Part shown: piece by piece, positions 12,395-14,033 of the stretch | Layout of the letters: the number at the start of each line of letters is the position of its first letter | How positions within the stretch are numbered: position 1 is the first letter of the stretch | NCBI GenBank assembly: GCA_002352945.1 | Contig: DDHL01000103.1 | Location: 1-14,033 of the forward strand | DNA length: 14,033 nucleotides | Direction: 5' to 3' | From: Campylobacteraceae bacterium UBA1877 | GTDB taxonomy: Bacteria; Campylobacterota; Campylobacteria; Campylobacterales; Campylobacteraceae | Position numbers and translations under genes: made by a program | Notes under the pieces: generated by a model | What the model was told of the DNA's origin: nothing | The model's input: only the letters and a program-made list of their open reading frames with translations | Database searches by the model: none

Positions 12395-14033
12395 TTATTC
12401 GACTTCTGCGTCGATTACATCATCATCTTTTTTCTTTGCACTTTGGTCAGCTCCACCTGCTTGAGGATTTGCTCCATCTTTTTTATACATAGCTTCAGCT
12501 AGCTTATGGCTTGCAGCAGTCAAAGCTTTTACTTTTTCATCAATCTCCTCTTTGGTTGCATTTTCATTTTTGAGCGTCTCTTTAAGAGCATCTAATGCAC
12601 TTTGGATAGAGGCTTTGTCATCTTGAGTGATTGCATCGCCAATCTCGCTTAAAGATTTTTCAGTTTGATGCGCCAAAGCATCTGCTTGGTTTCGAGCTTC
12701 AACTAAGGCTTTTCGCTGCTTATCTGCCTCTTTGTTAAGCTCAGCATCTTTTATCATTCTTTCGATTTCACTCTCATCAAGCCCTGAGCTTCCAGTAATT
12801 TTAATCTCTTGAGCTTTACCAGTAGCCTTATCGCTTGCAGAAACTGTTAAGATACCGTTTGCGTCAATATCAAATACAACTTCAATTTGAGGCACACCGC
12901 GAGGAGCTGGCGGGATTCCTTCTAGGTTAAATTGACCTAGAGATTTATTATCTTTTGCAAATTCACGCTCTCCTTGAAGAACATGGATTGTAACTGCAGG
13001 TTGGTTATCCTCAGCTGTTGAGAAAGTTTGTGTTTTTCTAACTGGGATGGTTGTACCCTTTTCAATAATTCGAGTAAGCACTCCTCCCAATGTTTCAATA
13101 CCCAAACTTAGAGGTGTCACATCAAGAAGCAATACATCTTTTACATCACCCTTAATAACCGCACCTTGGATTGAGGCACCAATAGCAACAACTTCATCTG
13201 GGTTTACAGACTTATTAAGCTCTTTTCCAAAAGCCTCTTTTACGCGTTGCTGTACTAGTGGAACACGGGTTGAACCACCAACCATTACAACCTCTTGAAT
13301 TTCGCTCTTGTCCAAATCAGACTCTTTAACAACAGAATTAATTTTATCGATTGTCTCTTGAACTAAATCTTCAATCATACCCTCAAATTTAGAGCGAGTT
13401 AGCTTTTTAACCAAGTGTTTTGGACCACTAGCATCTGCTGTGATAAATGGCAGGTTAATCTCAGTTTCTGAAGCGCTTGAGAGCTCTTTTTTTGCATTTT
13501 CAGCCGCCTCTTTAAGACGTTGAAGAGCCATGACATCATTTTTCAAATCGATTCCATTTTCTTCTTTAAACTCTTTTACAAGCCAATCAATCAAGCGGTT
13601 ATCAAAGTCATCCCCACCTAAAAATGCGTTACCGCCAGTTGCTAAAACTTCAACAACATTATCACCAGTTTCTAGTACAGTTACGTCAAATGTACCACCA
13701 CCAAGATCATAAACTACAATCTTTTCAGCATCTTTTTTATCAAGTCCATACGCCAAAGCCGCTGCAGTTGGCTCATTAATAATTCTTAAAACGTTAAGTC
13801 CTGCGATTGTTCCCGCCTCTTTTGTAGCTTTACGCTGAGCATCATTGAAGTATGCAGGTACTGTAATTACCGCATCAGTTACACTCTCGCCCAAAAATGC
13901 TTCTGCATCTTCTTTAAGTTTCATGAGAACTTTTGCACTTATCTCTTGAGGTGTATAAACCTTGCCATCAATCTCAATAGCGCACGCTCCATTTCGATCT
14001 ACTATGTGGTAGGGTAGACGTTTTTTAGCCTCT
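12395..14033 (-). CDS. dnaK: Chaperone protein DnaK (Hsp70), N-terminus outside window
   Basis: ATP-dependent Hsp70 chaperone of the cytoplasm, working with DnaJ and GrpE. The frame is open to the window edge with good DnaK residues before the first internal Met ([20 protein letters not shown]), so roughly the first 90 residues are missing. Visible landmarks in order: [49 protein letters not shown], the interdomain linker [19 protein letters not shown], and the substrate-binding domain with [14 protein letters not shown]. It ends in a helical lid and a disordered tail rich in Gly, Lys and Asp closing with [10 protein letters not shown], the usual acidic bacterial end. Upstream partners such as grpE would lie beyond the window. 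The hairpin at 12355-12388 is its likely terminator. Confidence 0.97.
   Translation of the reverse strand, partial: EAKKRLPYHIVDRNGACAIEIDGKVYTPQEISAKVLMKLKEDAEAFLGESVTDAVITVPAYFNDAQRKATKEAGTIAGLNVLRIINEPTAAALAYGLDKKDAEKIVVYDLGGGTFDVTVLETGDNVVEVLATGGNAFLGGDDFDNRLIDWLVKEFKEENGIDLKNDVMALQRLKEAAENAKKELSSASETEINLPFITADASGPKHLVKKLTRSKFEGMIEDLVQETIDKINSVVKESDLDKSEIQEVVMVGGSTRVPLVQQRVKEAFGKELNKSVNPDEVVAIGASIQGAVIKGDVKDVLLLDVTPLSLGIETLGGVLTRIIEKGTTIPVRKTQTFSTAEDNQPAVTIHVLQGEREFAKDNKSLGQFNLEGIPPAPRGVPQIEVVFDIDANGILTVSASDKATGKAQEIKITGSSGLDESEIERMIKDAELNKEADKQRKALVEARNQADALAHQTEKSLSEIGDAITQDDKASIQSALDALKETLKNENATKEEIDEKVKALTAASHKLAEAMYKKDGANPQAGGADQSAKKKDDDVIDAEVE

Noticed and set aside
12395..13924. 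dnaK starting at the internal ATG at 13924
   Set aside because: The frame stays open to the window edge with well-conserved DnaK residues, so this ATG is internal and the gene is cut by the window.
1..14033. CRISPR array, tRNA, rRNA or integrated mobile element
   Set aside because: No regularly spaced repeats, cloverleaf-like sequences, ribosomal RNA signatures, integrases or transposases were seen, and gaps between genes are too short to hide them.

Overview
The window is AT-rich, densely coding bacterial DNA, probably from a free-living member of the Campylobacterota (Epsilonproteobacteria; Sulfurospirillum, Sulfurimonas or Arcobacter-like). Reasons: low GC with lysine- and phenylalanine-rich proteins, promoters that show a clear -10 box but no clear -35, genes packed with 1-4 nt overlaps, thrC directly followed by kdsB (an adjacency I recall from Campylobacter jejuni), and a Gram-negative gene set (Kdo activation, DsbD, lipoprotein). 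No tRNA, rRNA, CRISPR array, integrase or insertion sequence was seen. No intergenic gap exceeds about 140 nt.

Layout. 1-1709 (+): the 3' part of a membrane-anchored HD-GYP c-di-GMP phosphodiesterase with a degenerate C-terminal GGDEF domain. 1795-5167 (+): a tight biosynthetic operon, argB-cutA-thrC-kdsB (arginine, metal tolerance, threonine, lipopolysaccharide core). 5200-6771 (+): periplasmic binding protein and permease of a polar amino acid ABC importer, with no ATPase alongside. 6793-8190 (+): flavin reductase-like protein, a lipoprotein with a possible Cys-His-Asp triad, and a YgbA-type cysteine-rich protein, all with overlapping or closely spaced starts. 8187-11362 (-): a four-gene operon read leftward, dsbD, a periplasmic thioredoxin-like protein, a 97-aa unknown, and an inositol-monophosphatase family gene. 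11502-12326 (+): a PPK2 polyphosphate kinase divergent from dsbD. 12395-14033 (-): the C-terminal part of dnaK, convergent with ppk2.

How the genes fit together. Most of the window is housekeeping. DsbD carries electrons from cytoplasmic thioredoxin to the periplasm, and the thioredoxin-like protein translated directly after it is a likely client. The YgbA-like protein suggests nitric-oxide or nitrosative stress for the 6793-8190 group. PPK2 and DnaK converge on a shared 68-nt intergenic region holding a dnaK terminator.

The most unusual signal is a short perfect palindrome, TTACATGTAA (often TTTACATGTAAA), found eight times in 14 kb where about 0.04 would be expected by a rough composition estimate. 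It is concentrated at gene borders. Two inverted copies build the stems of two hairpins (after the HD-GYP gene and after dnaK), one copy abuts both a stop codon and a Shine-Dalgarno sequence, and all four copies inside genes are read in one frame as Leu-His-Val. It looks like a genome-wide iterated palindrome of unknown function. I do not recall it being described, but I cannot search.
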